Assembly (NCBI GenBank): GCA_021401465.1
Contig: JADDMT010000054.1
Span: 124,001-188,000 of the forward strand
Reading direction: 5' to 3'
Length of the DNA: 64,000 nt
From: Teratosphaeria epicoccoides
Taxonomy: Eukaryota; Ascomycota; Dothideomycetes; Mycosphaerellales; Teratosphaeriaceae
Shown: piece by piece, positions 13,601-22,279 of the stretch
Numbering within the stretch: the first letter of the stretch is position 1
Layout of the letters: each line of letters starts with the position of its first letter
Position numbers and translations under genes: made by a program
Notes under the pieces: generated by a model
Told to the model about the DNA's origin: nothing
Databases searched by the model: none
The model's input: only the letters and a program-made list of their open reading frames with translations

Positions 13601-14494
13601 GAAACCGAGCTCGTTGAAAAGCAGTCGCGCCTTCATTTTTGGTCTGTCGTACTTACCGGTCTTGTCCATCTCCAAGCCGGCACGGCCGGAGACAGGCTTG
13701 AGGATGTACTGATGATCCTTCACGGCCGGACTATCGCCCTTTACGATCAGATCGCGAAACTTGTCCAAGATTGCCTTGTGGTCGAGACCCTGCTCTTTGC
13801 CATCCTCTGCGCCTGTGCCTTGTCCAAGTAGCTCAGCATTGGTGTCCCAGTACAACGCCAATGAGCCCAAAGTCGCCAGCTTGTGTGTGGTGGAGCTCGT
13901 GCCTTGTATCCATGTCGGTCTCCAGTTCTCATCTGTAGACACGGCGCTCAGCTCTTGCAAAGTGAATCCCGCCGCAAAAGGATGTCCAGGATCACTGAGC
14001 GCATCCTCGTATCGTATGTGCACATTTTTGACCTGAATCTGCACATTATCGATGATTGTCGTCGTGAGTGCAGCCGTGAAGCTCTGCTGCTTCTTCTGCT
14101 CCTCCTGGCTCATTCCTTCTGTGTTCCTCTCTCTCAACAACTCCGCCGAGTCCAGCTTCTCCATTTTGACCGCATATGCTCGTTTCTCCTCCTCTGCTGC
14201 ATCGTACGCCTGGTCCTCCTTGGGTGCTGCCAGGAGGAAGACATCCTCGATATGGATCTGAACTGGTTGACCTCTCAGATAGGACCAGGGAATCTTTAGT
14301 ATGAGCGACGAGATATGGCCCTCGACAACATTAAGTGGCAGATGAAACTGATCCAAAGCTTCTCTTCGTAGCTCAAGGTCTCTGAGTTTGACATCGCCCG
14401 ACCAGATGCCAACATTTAACTGCTTTGGGTCGAAGTTCCGGACATACATGCCCAAGAACCTGTTGAGCAGGTTCGCAACCAAGGACTCCAACAT
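4682..14494 (-). CDS. VPS13: VPS13 bridge-like lipid transfer protein
   Basis: Giant rod-shaped lipid transporter at membrane contact sites (ER, vacuole/endosome, mitochondria), needed for vacuolar sorting and membrane expansion. One uninterrupted 3270-aa ORF, slightly longer than the yeast protein (about 3140 aa). The N terminus begins with a chorein motif (MLESLVANLLNRFLG), followed by the long repeating beta-groove region. Low-complexity acidic or Q/K-rich linkers lie near residues 880-930 and 1070-1095, and a Lys/Thr/Ser-rich linker near 1770-1820. The adaptor-binding (VAB/SHR-BD) region starts near 1960 (YRIRNYSGFEVNVW). The conserved C-terminal amphipathic region (LGNPVGLFNNLSSGV) lies at about 2920-3010, and a PH-like domain at about 3190-3265. 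Absence of introns over 9.8 kb is notable beside intron-bearing neighbours. Start and stop both look authentic. Confidence 0.96.
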   Translation of the reverse strand: MLESLVANLLNRFLGMYVRNFDPKQLNVGIWSGDVKLRDLELRREALDQFHLPLNVVEGHISSLILKIPWSYLRGQPVQIHIEDVFLLAAPKEDQAYDAAEEEKRAYAVKMEKLDSAELLRERNTEGMSQEEQKKQQSFTAALTTTIIDNVQIQVKNVHIRYEDALSDPGHPFAAGFTLQELSAVSTDENWRPTWIQGTSSTTHKLATLGSLALYWDTNAELLGQGTGAEDGKEQGLDHKAILDKFRDLIVKGDSPAVKDHQYILKPVSGRAGLEMDKTGKYDRPKMKARLLFNELGFVLDDEQYRDALMLVDLFHYFIRHQEYRKWQPAKPPKEDPRAWLRFAGKAVLDRIHDKNKQWSWAYFAERRDDRKKYIQLFKKKKKEEKLTPEESKELDALEHKLTYEDLRFWRSLARNELRKENIGVKKQEKPKQTWSSWVWGGGSSTKQEETKDDSQMSEEQRRELYQAIDFDEKKTITEAVDAPKEAITMQMDMNLKTGSFTLRRDPHGKKTDLLKLLFDDFSTEFLQRTDSTLINLSLGGMRLYDGSTEGNMYEQMLHVKDAPPVPDSERVKELGHDEKDDDEEDEQDSFFAMTFEQNPLDGRADTAVNLRLKAVELVYNPNFVVGVTKFFKPPERQMESIGALMETAGSTVEGLRQQTRAGLEFALQEHKSVDVQIDAQAPLIIVPDSVTKPSTICLILDAGHASVRSDLIDKATLADIQNKQNQQYTEKDFKQLESLMYDKFKVNLDSTQVLIGTTIEETKKHLDEKSSSKKFHVIERINMDFQVEACIIPKAGDLTKFRINGHLPVLHANFSDAKYKALMRVIDFAIPKFNDDAQRGTPQPSQSDDKAEKAKRRKSALPLDGGRPRAKSFQASREELVADEHDVNHQTAKPNQTAGQQPQQQQSAKKQPEVNSEQRNFEFKFTVDKLQGSLYKGDAEGKKEDQLLVDLIAETFYFEFYQRAFDIVADVKLRSVTVEDHVEEAPAPEFKNLISSEDLNTKEKQDLAVVHFQMVNPQHPEFDTRYEGIKTNLDASVSTINLMVTRRTLLTLLDFVLATFASGDGNAPQTQQQQVEVPESEDEEEQKPQQQQDKIRIKANLRRIAVILNNDGIRLATLSLTSAEVSVFLLAKTMQVGARLGNLGLVDDINQGVSEESALRQLVSIQGDELADFRYETFDPDSKDYPGHDNTIYLRAGSLKVNFVTEPFRKIMEFGVKFGKMQAIFNAARQAAASQAERVQQSASKMHFDVVVKTPIVAFPRMIITENPERDIVTAYLGEIYANNKFVPLEDGKNNSAVANKLSAGIRNVRLTSTFNYADHKSEELEMIDNVGIDFNITQADHIPGAQRPDTEIEGSMSNLNLRVTEAQLKFVMELSRNVPQAFALEQDEEMEEEVEKEIPDSVVEPAKQVQPPARSPVERAEDSKPTHLGPELGTDGATWAKLDLIFKVGAISLELVSGKIAEPVGDLKAASLSRFSLNETSVKLRMISDGAMESELLIQSFTITDTQQKEKNKFRKIMSLINTDVKQQFMASVSISGGQEKNLIALLTIDSPRVILALDYLFAIVGFLNAGLAQDEPLVVEEAESISDAEQNGDITDDASTDTQELVSQKQSARDEQQEDKKDESGMAISYRVNVVDAQVVLIANPAIANSEAIVLGTKQVLVSQQHAMTLQVEKVGMFLCRMDQFESTKLRILDNFSIQTSLDMRSQAKNSSLTSIHVDIEPLVLRLSLRDILLAMQIFQRASAMSGAQGVQKMDGGEEPKKIAQVRADQSTAKPKTARSTKKTAGSTTARAQAKTISTKKSSSHRPQDDDTAVAAEGSAVLKREEMKLAMGGIRVVLIGDLHELPILDWSVKKFDVTVKDWTGNMTADTSLDTFFNVYNFSKSAWEPLVEPWSLGFHMAKEINGAGKGKDRLAVELYSRRMLELTVTSATIALASKSAQFLSSEEDVLSKPRGNDAPYRIRNYSGFEVNVWSGGDGSDDEGFAAKLEDGEEKPWRFEDPTTTREILSPEGHSGVIGIKLQGSGFDSIDRIPVNREGETLYNLKPRKDKIQHRVLVEVALGTDNVKYITLRSPLLVENNTHIPVELGVCSPDEGHLLRIEKIAPGESRPSPVGAAFMHSLVVRPDQGFGYTWTNERLFWKDLLKRPIRTLTCASEQEQHSGSGPPFYFQMQAVYDKNNPLTSVYPYMRIRLSAPVVIQNLLPYDFKYRIYDKNTKKDWTNFLRKGGESPVHVVELGHLLLMSVDMQDTPFKASEFAIINSNDSEFRREKTLLVKDNKNLELRLKIHYYNLPDSGGSFRITVYAPYVILNRTGLELDVRSKAYFGSTKSAAGQQSFANTQEDARKALPFMFSYPTDDRKNRALLKIGDSAWSQPVSFDAIGANVDVKLPAQSNRAEMHAGLNVMEGEGKYKLSKVVTITPRFIVKNRLNEEIQIREPGSSEAATLSAGELHPLRFLKQNTGQQLCLCFPGVNNSWSAPFDIANMGLAHVKLAKSGERQKLIRVEILMEQAMIFLHLSLETKHWPFSMRNESDQEFLFWQANPNVDEDEEDRSSNWKPIRYRLPPRSIMPYAWDYPATKNKNLVLSANSRERHVKLAEIGNLIPMRIPASQSQQRQKIIDLNVVADGPSQTLVMSNYRPSKSLYKQKSASASASTTAGFEVKEQDTDVTMRASLRFAGVGISLVNKQLRELVYVTWRDIELKYTDSPLYQTVALTVKWIQIDNQLYGGIFPLLFYPSVVPKTGKEMEAHPIFRTTVTRVKDDSYGVLYIKYFTFLMQQMTIEIDEDFIFALLDFTKVDGASWTEEKEGQLAPASLDVPEPGREQSGQDIYFELLHLQPMQFDLSFVRTERINAEDTGSSSNNPFMFAVNVLTMSIGNVNDAPIRYNALMLENARLSVGALISSVQSHYVQESLRQVHIVIGSADFLGNPVGLFNNLSSGVADIFYEPYQGLVTDRPQDLGIGIAKGASSFVKKSVFGLSDSVSKFTGSISKGLAAASMDKEFQDARRMSKSRNRPKHALYGITAGGNAFANSVASGIGGLARAPMQGAEKEGAAGFVKGVGKGLLGLATKPAIGAFDLASNLAEGVKNTTTVFDQEGLDRVRLARFIGMDGIVRPYSQREALGQFWLKTIDNGKYFDQAYIAHLELNSASQGDRSTNSPSTPATPTGLSRTNIGASASARRGDSEASMVVLITYNQIIMVRARKLTTEWEVPLKDIQTISKERTGMSIVLKGGTNGPFIPIADEGSRNWLYKQVAIAVNAFNERWNAKN

Positions 14495-15224
14495 CGTGCC
14501 GAGTCAGTTGCTCTTGTCCCAGATTAGATATTACTTGTATCTGTCGTCCGTTGGATCATTTATACATTGGGGAAGTTGCCATGGCATGCATTCGTGGCGC
14601 CTAGCTTCCTCTGCCACAATAGCAATCCTGCCAGGCGGCTCTCTGTGCGTCTGCCAGTGCTAAGATTCTTCGCTGTCGTATTGGTGCTGCCAAAGGTCGC
14701 GAGAGCATGAAGGCAGGATCTAACAGACTTGCTGTTACAGTAAGGTAGACAACAATACAGCAAAACAGAAAGAAGATGTCTATGAAGTTGACTCTGTCTC
14801 AGCGCGTGCAGTATTCGTGGCTGCCCCCGCGCTGTTGGAGCGTGTGTGGCTTCTTCTTGCGACAATGTACGTCATCCAAAGAACCAGCGTGGAACCAGTT
14901 GTGCCGGGCTTCCAGTCAAAGACTCAAGAGCAAAAAAGCTGCAAGTCAGGATTACTCAAGATCCGCATGAGGTCATGTGGCATGTGATCGCGCTCCTGCC
15001 TGAATTGGATCGCGCGACGAAAGTGAGACATACTGATGGAAGGGGGCATGATTCAGTCCAATGACGTCCGCACTTGGTGAGTGGCTTAACTTCCATCCTA
15101 GCAGCTTGCTTCTCTGGACTCGAGCTCAGCAGTCCATTGACCGTTTGAAATATCTCCACTCCACCAATAATTGTTCCTTTCCTACTTTCATTGATCGTTC
15201 TGTCCATACGTCAGGGCGTCTATA
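14495..15224. other. Divergent promoter region: VPS13 / DUF3429 gene
   Basis: 730 bp between the start codons of two divergent genes. It must carry both promoters. No reading frame here resembles a protein and no strong motif stands out. Confidence 0.6.
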
Positions 15225-16482
15225 ATGGCAATGCTTCGGACGACCACGTCGCGCGCCCTGTTCCGCACCCTCGCACCCCCGACAAGCTCAACAAAAGCTT
15301 CCCTTCAGCGGCAACTGCGCTCGCAGCTATGCTCCCTCTCCACCCGTCGCGGCACTCTTGCCACACCGAGGACACTCTCGCTCGTTCGGCGATATGCGGA
15401 GGAGAGAAAGTTTGTGGACCAGATCGACAGCAAGGCCGAGGACGCTCTGAAGGGCGAATCGATCAAGCCGCATCCGGAGCTTGTCAGCACCACTTCGAGT
15501 GTGAGGCCTGCTTTGTCGAGTGCAGAGCTGGATGATGCCGCGAGAGGTCACAGAGATGAGGACCAAACGGAGATGTTGGCAGGTGTCAAGAGTGATCTTG
15601 TGAGTCGACTCTGCTGCGAAAGCATTCGCGAATGCATGCGATGAACGTAAAAGCATGGACAGGCGACATTGAGTCCATATGACCCCGGCGAAGTGTGACT
15701 GTACTGTGGATCCTATGGGGCTGACCTGTCACACCACACAGAAAACCATTCGCGACACCTTTTCCATGGCCGATGTACCCAGGCCTGCCCTCTATGTCGG
15801 TCTGGCCGGTGTTCTCCCATATCTTGCTACATCCCTGAGCACAGTCTATTGCGCATGGGAAATCAACCACTCTTACGCTACTGGGTCCGGGTTGTTCCTG
15901 GACGAGAAGACAGCCGAGCTTGCCCTTCACGTGATTGAGCCGCTGCAGATCGGATATGGCGCTGTCATTATTTCTTTCCTGGGTGCTATTCACTGGGGTC
16001 TGGAGTTTGCTGGTTACAAGGGCTACCATGGTGAGTGTCCGCCAGACGCAGACCACATGAACAAGCACTAATGCCGAGGCCCAGGTTTCCGACGCTACAA
16101 CATAGGCGTCGTCACCACCGCACTTGCATGGCCCACCCTTTTGCTGCCCATCGAATCCGCGCTGATCGGGCAGTTCCTCATATTCAACTTCTTGTATTAC
16201 ACGGATTCTCGCGCTACTAAACGTGGCTGGGCTCCAAGTTGGTATGCTGTGTATCGCTACGCGCTGACTTTCATTGTCGGCGCCTCGATCGTCGCATCTT
16301 TGATCGGACGCGGTCAACTGCCACACGACGTTGCGAAAAGCCACGGCGTTGCAGAGAAGGTCAGGCAGCTAAGGGAGACGCAAGGACAGCAAGTTGAGGA
16401 GGAAGAGGCGGCAAGGATAAAATATTTGGGGTCTCAGGAGGAGGAGGAAGACGAGGAGGATGGCGGTGGTGATGAAGACTAG
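15225..16482 (+). CDS. DUF3429 / TMEM69-like mitochondrial membrane protein
   Basis: Function unknown in the family; a mitochondrial inner-membrane location is inferred from the Arg/Ser/Thr-rich, acid-poor first ~60 residues. Three exons: 15225-15599, 15742-16030 and 16085-16482, with introns of 142 and 54 bp, giving 353 aa. The spliced protein has four hydrophobic segments (for example PALYVGLAGVLPYLATSL and IGYGAVIISFLGAIHWGLEF). The second, with the conserved GAIHWGLE-type signature, is typical of DUF3429. The C terminus is a Glu/Asp-rich tail after a short charged helix. Both splice joins keep the frame and fuse conserved segments (SDL-KTIRDTF and GYHG-FRRYNIG). The call rests on the membrane pattern and motif; no biochemical role can be read from the sequence. 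Confidence 0.85.
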
Positions 16483-17139
16483 ACGCTTGTCTGAGCAGTG
16501 TTGAGGTCAGATGGCCAATTCTTGAACCGTGGGCCTCTGCTTAGGAGCCAGATGACGGAGCATCCGAGCATTCTTCGGGTCAATGCTGTGGAGAGGTGTT
16601 GAGGTGCTGTACCATAGGCAGGCTGTAGAAGTGGCTGCTGTAAGCAAGCATGGGCATCGAGGACTTGCGATCAAGCTAGCAGACGGATCAATTGACCAAG
16701 TTTCATCAGGTAAGAACAAGCTTCTTCGAACCAAATGATTTTGACTTCCAGGGCTTGATCTTCACACATCCGTCACATTTCCACTTGATAACATAGCCGT
16801 TGTGCGACTGCTGCGCAATTCCCCCAAGCCCACTCCATAGCTAAGCACCTGGCTTACCCTTTGTATCAAGTCTGCCATTTCTCGGTCATTGAAGACCTCG
16901 TCCGGGGAAGTGCAAAGCTTGCTATCGTGGACCGTACACTCGCACCTTATTAACCACCTCGCACCTCGGCACGCACGCTCATTTTGAAGCCAAGACTCTG
17001 ACTTCCCAGCTGACCGGTGACCGGTTCCTGGATTGTTCTTGATCCGCGCCTTGCCATTCCAGGCCAAGCTCACCACGAGCACGTGGGTCGGAGCTCGCAG
17101 TGGATTTGCGTCGTGAGATGACGTGCATCGCGCAGCGGC
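16483..17139. other. Intergenic, tandem plus-strand genes
   Basis: 657 bp holding the 3' end of the DUF3429 gene and the promoter of the acid phosphatase gene. I see no gene and no clear TATA box. Confidence 0.55.
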
Positions 17140-19075
17140 ATGGCTCGCGATGAAAAGATCTCGTACAACAGCAGCCTTCTGGATGGCGACAAACAGACAT
17201 TAGGGCAAGATGCTGCACCACCCAGCGCTATGGTTGAAAAGGTACCGGCTGTCCAGTCTTTTCATCCTGCCGCAGCTTCTGGTAAAACCTCCGTGAGGAC
17301 TAAGCTGCTGTACATTGGGCAACTCCTGCTATTCGGGATCGTCGTGCTTCAATTCATCATGATGTACAAGAGCTTCGCGCTAGGCCTTGCAGCCTGTGGT
17401 GTCGTTGAGGCGGGTGTCGCCAGGAGGCAGAGTGCTGCCAGTAGCTCGAGTACCCAGGTCCCCCAGTACTTCCAGACTACGCCAGAACTGTACCCAGGTA
17501 TTTGCACCCCGAGAGCCGATCAACTTAGCAAGCATCCTGACAGCAGCAGGTCCCACTCAAACTGGCGCTGCAGCATTCCTTGCGGAGACCAATCCAGCTC
17601 CATTCGCCTCCACGACCTACATCCCACCTCAGCCGCTTGAGACTCAGGTCCCAATCTCGGGTGCCAACGGGCAGAACATCTATCACCAGATGGGGCAGCT
17701 TTCCCACTACTTCCCTAACCCAGATGGCTTCGGCGTTGACGAGTACTCCCTGCCGTCGGGTGCCAATATTGTCCAGCTGAACATGCTTTCCCGGCATGGC
17801 GCTCGGTACCCAACAACGGGAGCTGGTGCAACTACACTCGCTGCCAAAATCTTAAACCACACGGCGGGCGTTGCTGGCTACAATCAGACCAATTTCACTG
17901 GTTCACTTTCGTTTTTGAACAGCTGGACCTACAAGCTGGGTGCCGAGATCTTGACTCCGGTTGGCAAGCAGGAGCTGTTCGACAGCGGTGTGCTTCACCA
18001 GTACCTCTATGGTCACCTGTACCCCAACAATGGGTCCAAGATCATTGCTCGCACCACCACTCAGGACCGCATGTTGCAGTCCGCTGAGTACTTCATGGCT
18101 GGCTTCTTCGGCCTTGGCTGGACCCAGAACGCCTCGCTTGTCCTTGCCATTGAGGCCACCACTGGGATCTGGAACAACACTCTGGCTGGCTACGACAACT
18201 GCAACAACTCCAACACTGGCGTCTCTTCTGGCGGCACCAACGCCTCCGCTGAGTGGTACAACATCTACCTAGCCAATGCGACGGCACGCTTGGCCCCTCT
18301 AGCACCAGGCTTCAACTGGACCGCCACGGACTCCTACAACGCTCAGTCGCTCTGTGCCTACGAGACCGTCGCTCTTGGCTACTCGGCCTTCTGTGGGCTC
18401 TTCACCTACTCGGAGTGGGAGGGCTATGAGTACTCCGTCGACCTGAGCTTCGCGGGCAACGACGCTTTCCAGTCGCCTACGGGTCGCGCCGTTGGCATTG
18501 GCTACGTCGAAGAGGTCATCGCTCGCCTGCAACATCACACCATCAACACCCCAACCGCCCAGGTCAATGTGACACTCGATAACAATACCAGGACGTTCCC
18601 GATTAACCAGAGCCTGAACTTCGACTTCAGCCACGACACCAACATCATGTCCATCCTTACTGCCTTCGGACTCACGCAATTTGCCCCTGTGATGCCAGCC
18701 ACGTACATCCCAACCAACCGCAGTCTGATTGTCTCCCACATGGAGCCCTTTGGCGCCCGTCTTGACATGGAGGTCATCAGCACCCCATCCCCGCTCAACG
18801 GCTCCCGTAAGGGCGGCGACAAGTACGAGTCTGGCCCACCCACGATGTACATCCACTTCATTCTCAACCAGCGCACGATCCCTCTCGGTGTATCGTTGAC
18901 GCCATGTGGGCTACGCGACGACGGGTGGTGTGAACTGACTACTTTCTTGGACGTGATGAGCTCCAAGCTGCAGGAGGCGGAGTTTGACTATTCTTGCAAC
19001 GGCAAATACGCTGCTGTGCCGTACGGGACCATCACTAATGGTGTCCCGCTTGCGAACGAGACCTACAGCAGGTGA
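17140..19075 (+). CDS. Histidine acid phosphatase (phytase/PhoA-like)
   Basis: Hydrolyses phosphomonoesters at acidic pH through a phospho-histidine intermediate, at the cell surface or outside the cell. Two exons, 17140-17497 and 17550-19075, joined across a 52-bp intron (CTGAC branch site), give 627 aa. Catalytic RHGARYPT has the nucleophile at His202; the proton-donor motif HDTN is at 481-484. Many N-glycosylation sequons are present. With the ATG at 17140, residues 55-90 form a long hydrophobic stretch after a soluble 50-residue head, as in a type II membrane anchor. An in-frame ATG pair at 17359 and 17362 (residues 74-75) would instead begin a shorter peptide shaped like a classical signal sequence ending before a dibasic RR. 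The catalytic domain is secure; the start and hence anchored versus secreted form are not. Confidence 0.88.
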
Positions 19076-19443
19076 GGAAGATGAGGATGTCTAGGTTTCC
19101 CGTGTCAAAAGCAGTATCGATGGACGGGTTGAATGCTTCACGATGTAATGGACGTAGAAATATCGACTGATAGAGATGTGTAGATAATGCTGCAGATGCG
19201 AGGTCTAATGAAGAGCTCTGTCCAGGAATTCCACGCCGGTGATCAGGACAGTCGATTGATTAGCCAAGCCACCAAGGTGATTAATCGCCGACTGCTTGTC
19301 AACATCATCTCCGCATGGTGACATGGTTGATCGTATGCTGACGCGGTTGAATATGGGTCATTGGAGCATGTTTTCACCGGGGCCGTCAACCGAGTGGCCG
19401 GTTGACTTAGGCGATGACTCTTGCTCGCACGCTCTGCCCCGTC
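19076..19443. other. Convergent 3' intergenic region
   Basis: 368 bp between the stops of the acid phosphatase (plus) and the membrane-protein gene (minus). I see nothing beyond presumed 3' UTRs. Confidence 0.55.
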
Positions 19444-21590
19444 TCAACCAAGACTAGGCCCCCAGCTCGTCGTTCTCCGGAACGGATTCCTCCTATCCGC
19501 ATCTCCTGGCGTCTCATCAAGGTCACTCCGAGAAGCCCCAGGCCCGGTCTCAATGCCATCGAGATCGGACTGCTTCCGCGAGAGGGACTCGTACGTGTGG
19601 GTGAGTGGCAATACACTGGTCTCACTAACTGCAGCCATCTTGCTCTCGAGAGGCGTTGAGCTCAGCTTATCCATTTCTAGAAAATGAGAATTTCGACGTG
19701 AGGCAGGCGCTTCCCGCTCGGAGCCTTCTTCGGGCCCAACAAGACAGACCCAGAAGTATTGCAGGAAGACCGGAGCCCAGACTGCGACTGCGATGACTTG
19801 ACCGAGCGACCAGTTGCTGAACTGCAGGGCTACGTTGTCACTAGGGAGGACGATTCGGTAATAGTCTTGTATCAAGATGATGTTAAGAGCGACCTGCTTG
19901 TTGTCAGTCTCCACGCACTTGAGACGTCGGTATGCGGCCTGATCTCACAAAAGCAAACTCGGATCCCAAAAGGATAAAACCACGTATACGATCCCATAAG
20001 CTTTCGCCGTTATCGAAAGAGAGCGTTCTCATAGACTTGGCAAGCTTGCTGTCTCCTGTCGATCTTCGCCGGAGGAAAGTTTGCGTGGGTGCATGGCCGA
20101 CCAGCTTACTCCGAACCCAATCAAACACGTTGCCTTTGAGCAGCATATCCTCTCCTGGAGCCGGGACTTGGAAGTCGAAGACCCGAATATGCTCGATGAG
20201 CATGCAGGTGAGCACAGCATAGCAGAACAGGAACATTGGCAGGGCTCTGGAGAATGAGGATGTGGCATTCTTGTAAAACCAGTCACTGCCGTAACAGTAC
20301 TTGATTGGAGCAACACCGGCGCCACAGGATGGCAGGAGCGGACCTTCGTATTTGACGATAGTGGCTTTCGCGTTGACTACAGAGTACGTCTGAAACCATG
20401 ATACCGAGGAGAGGCTAACGCAGACAATCGTGATGCCAATAGGGTACAATGCTTGAATGCTGTTCATGCGACCGTCAAGGCGAAGAACCAACAGCGTGAA
20501 GACCACGGGAAAGCAGCCGGCAAATGCGATGTTGTATAAAAGACCAAAATTGTTCCAGACAGCTTGCCAGGACCCAGCGTCCAGAGCCGGAGGGTCTGAA
20601 ATTGCAATGATCGCTGCGATCTGGACCGCGATCATGAAGAACACCTGTGTCTTCAAGAACTCTTCAAGAGCTGAGACCACTGAGGCGGCGTGCTTGGACC
20701 TCCGGCGGTTTTGCTGGCGCCGTACAGCAGTCTCCCAAGCTCTTTGCCGATCGTAGCCCTTTCGAAAGATGAGCAAAAAGATCATTTCTGGTATTACACT
20801 CCAGCCGTCGTTCCAGTGGTAGAGCAGCCAGGCAAAGAGGACGATAGCCATTTGTGCGACATACGAAAGGAAGACTCCGATGCCGCCGAGATCTGAGTTC
20901 ACATATGCTTTGAGATGGTCACAAAGCATGTAGTGGATGGTGTCTCCTGGCAACGTGAAGTTTTGAAATCGTGCATGGGGGTCCTGACTGTACTCGCTCC
21001 CATTAATCGCCCAGATGAAGGGCGTCGAGCCTGTCTCTTCGCATCCAGGCGCCGTCTCTCTGTTGCCGGCATCTGCGCAGAATTCGCTGATGCAATTGTT
21101 GATGACTGGCCACCCAGCGCTCGCATTCTTGTAGAGATTTGCATCGGGCTGAATGTTGAACTTCTGAGCCATGTTCACAGCGGTCTGGGTGAGATTGCCA
21201 GCGGCAAGAAGAGCGGCAATCACTGGAAAAACCATGCAGTTTTGGAGTGTGTAGGTCGCACTGTCGCGGGACCAGAAGGGTGCAGTGATATGTGGCGGAT
21301 CCAGACATGCTGCTGTACAATTCCAAGTTGCTGCGGTATTGGTGCGGCAACCATTGAGGTTCAATTGCAGGGTGCCTTGAGCAGCGCCGTCGACAACGTC
21401 GGGGTAGGAATCATCGCTGTATATTGGAAAGTAATTCAAAGCGTATTCTGGATTCACGGCACTGTCAAAGTCGAACCTGCAAGCAAAGCATTGGGCTTTT
21501 AGTCAAGCTTTTAGTCTGCATAACGATCGATCGTCGCAAGACTCACCACCAGTCGTTGCTGTACGTCTCGTAGATCGTGTATAAGCCCAT
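19444..21590 (-). CDS. Polytopic membrane protein with Cys-rich extracellular half, family not recognised
   Basis: I do not recognise the family. Three exons were inferred: 21590-21547 (44 nt), 21476-19990 and 19943-19444, giving 676 aa. The first junction (GTGAGT..GCAG, 70 bp, GACTAA branch) yields SNDWWFDFDSAV. The second intron (about 46 bp, 19989-19944) is certain to exist because the frame otherwise stops at 19904, but its exact borders are uncertain. The first ~200 residues contain about ten Cys and several NxT/S sequons, suggesting an extracytoplasmic domain. Then come about six hydrophobic spans (IGVFLSYVAQMAIVLFAWLL, VFFMIAVQIAAIIAI and others) with a basic loop RRQQNRRRSKHAAS, then a final span near VIAVAVWAPVFLQYFWVCLV. 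The tail is hydrophilic and Ser/Arg-rich. A receptor or sensor-like role is possible but unsupported. Confidence 0.75.
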
Positions 21591-22279
21591 AGCTGCACTC
21601 TAGCAAGGCGAGACAAGGGAGCACCTTTCTGCGACAAGGCCCGGCCTCGCGGCCATCCTTCAACGCGCCGATCAGGTGTTCTTTATCGTTCATCGTTCGA
21701 GCGATGGAAATTATTGCTGACACTCAACCGTGGGGTGATGGTGTACTACCGCGGCAAATCGACCAATCGTAGACGTGGTGGCGCCGAATCTGGCCTGCTG
21801 GAGACTAGATGAGGCTGAGAGCAGCATGGAGGATGGTCAGACGGCGTTGGAACTAACGTGGCGGCCCCTCGGGCATGCCGCATGCCCATGGGCATGGTAG
21901 ATGAAGCCGATGTGGACTTCGATGCATATGTGACACGTCGTTTCTTTGGCATACGTACTCTATTCGATATGCAAGCAGCTGCGTCAGCACAGCAGGCGCC
22001 CATCCGTCGATCGTTATAATGATGTTCTCGCAGCATCATCTTCTTTCCATCGTGACTTCGCCATATCTTCGAAGGGGCGAACACGGGGTGTCGTTGATGC
22101 CGTAGTTCTGGCAGAGCGGTCCGTCAAGCGGTATACCGATGAACTTATCGAGCTCAGATATCGACAATGTTCGGATCTTGCATTTACAAATTTCTACTCG
22201 GTATGCCTCCTTGAGCAGCCCAACAATAGTGCCAATTTCACAATCGAAAGGAAGCAAGAGTACCCTGTGCCATACGCAC
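21591..22279. other. Intergenic between two minus-strand membrane-protein genes
   Basis: 689 bp. It holds the promoter of the polytopic protein gene and the 3' side of the MFS gene. ORFs on both strands here overlap each other without a recognisable product. Confidence 0.5.
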
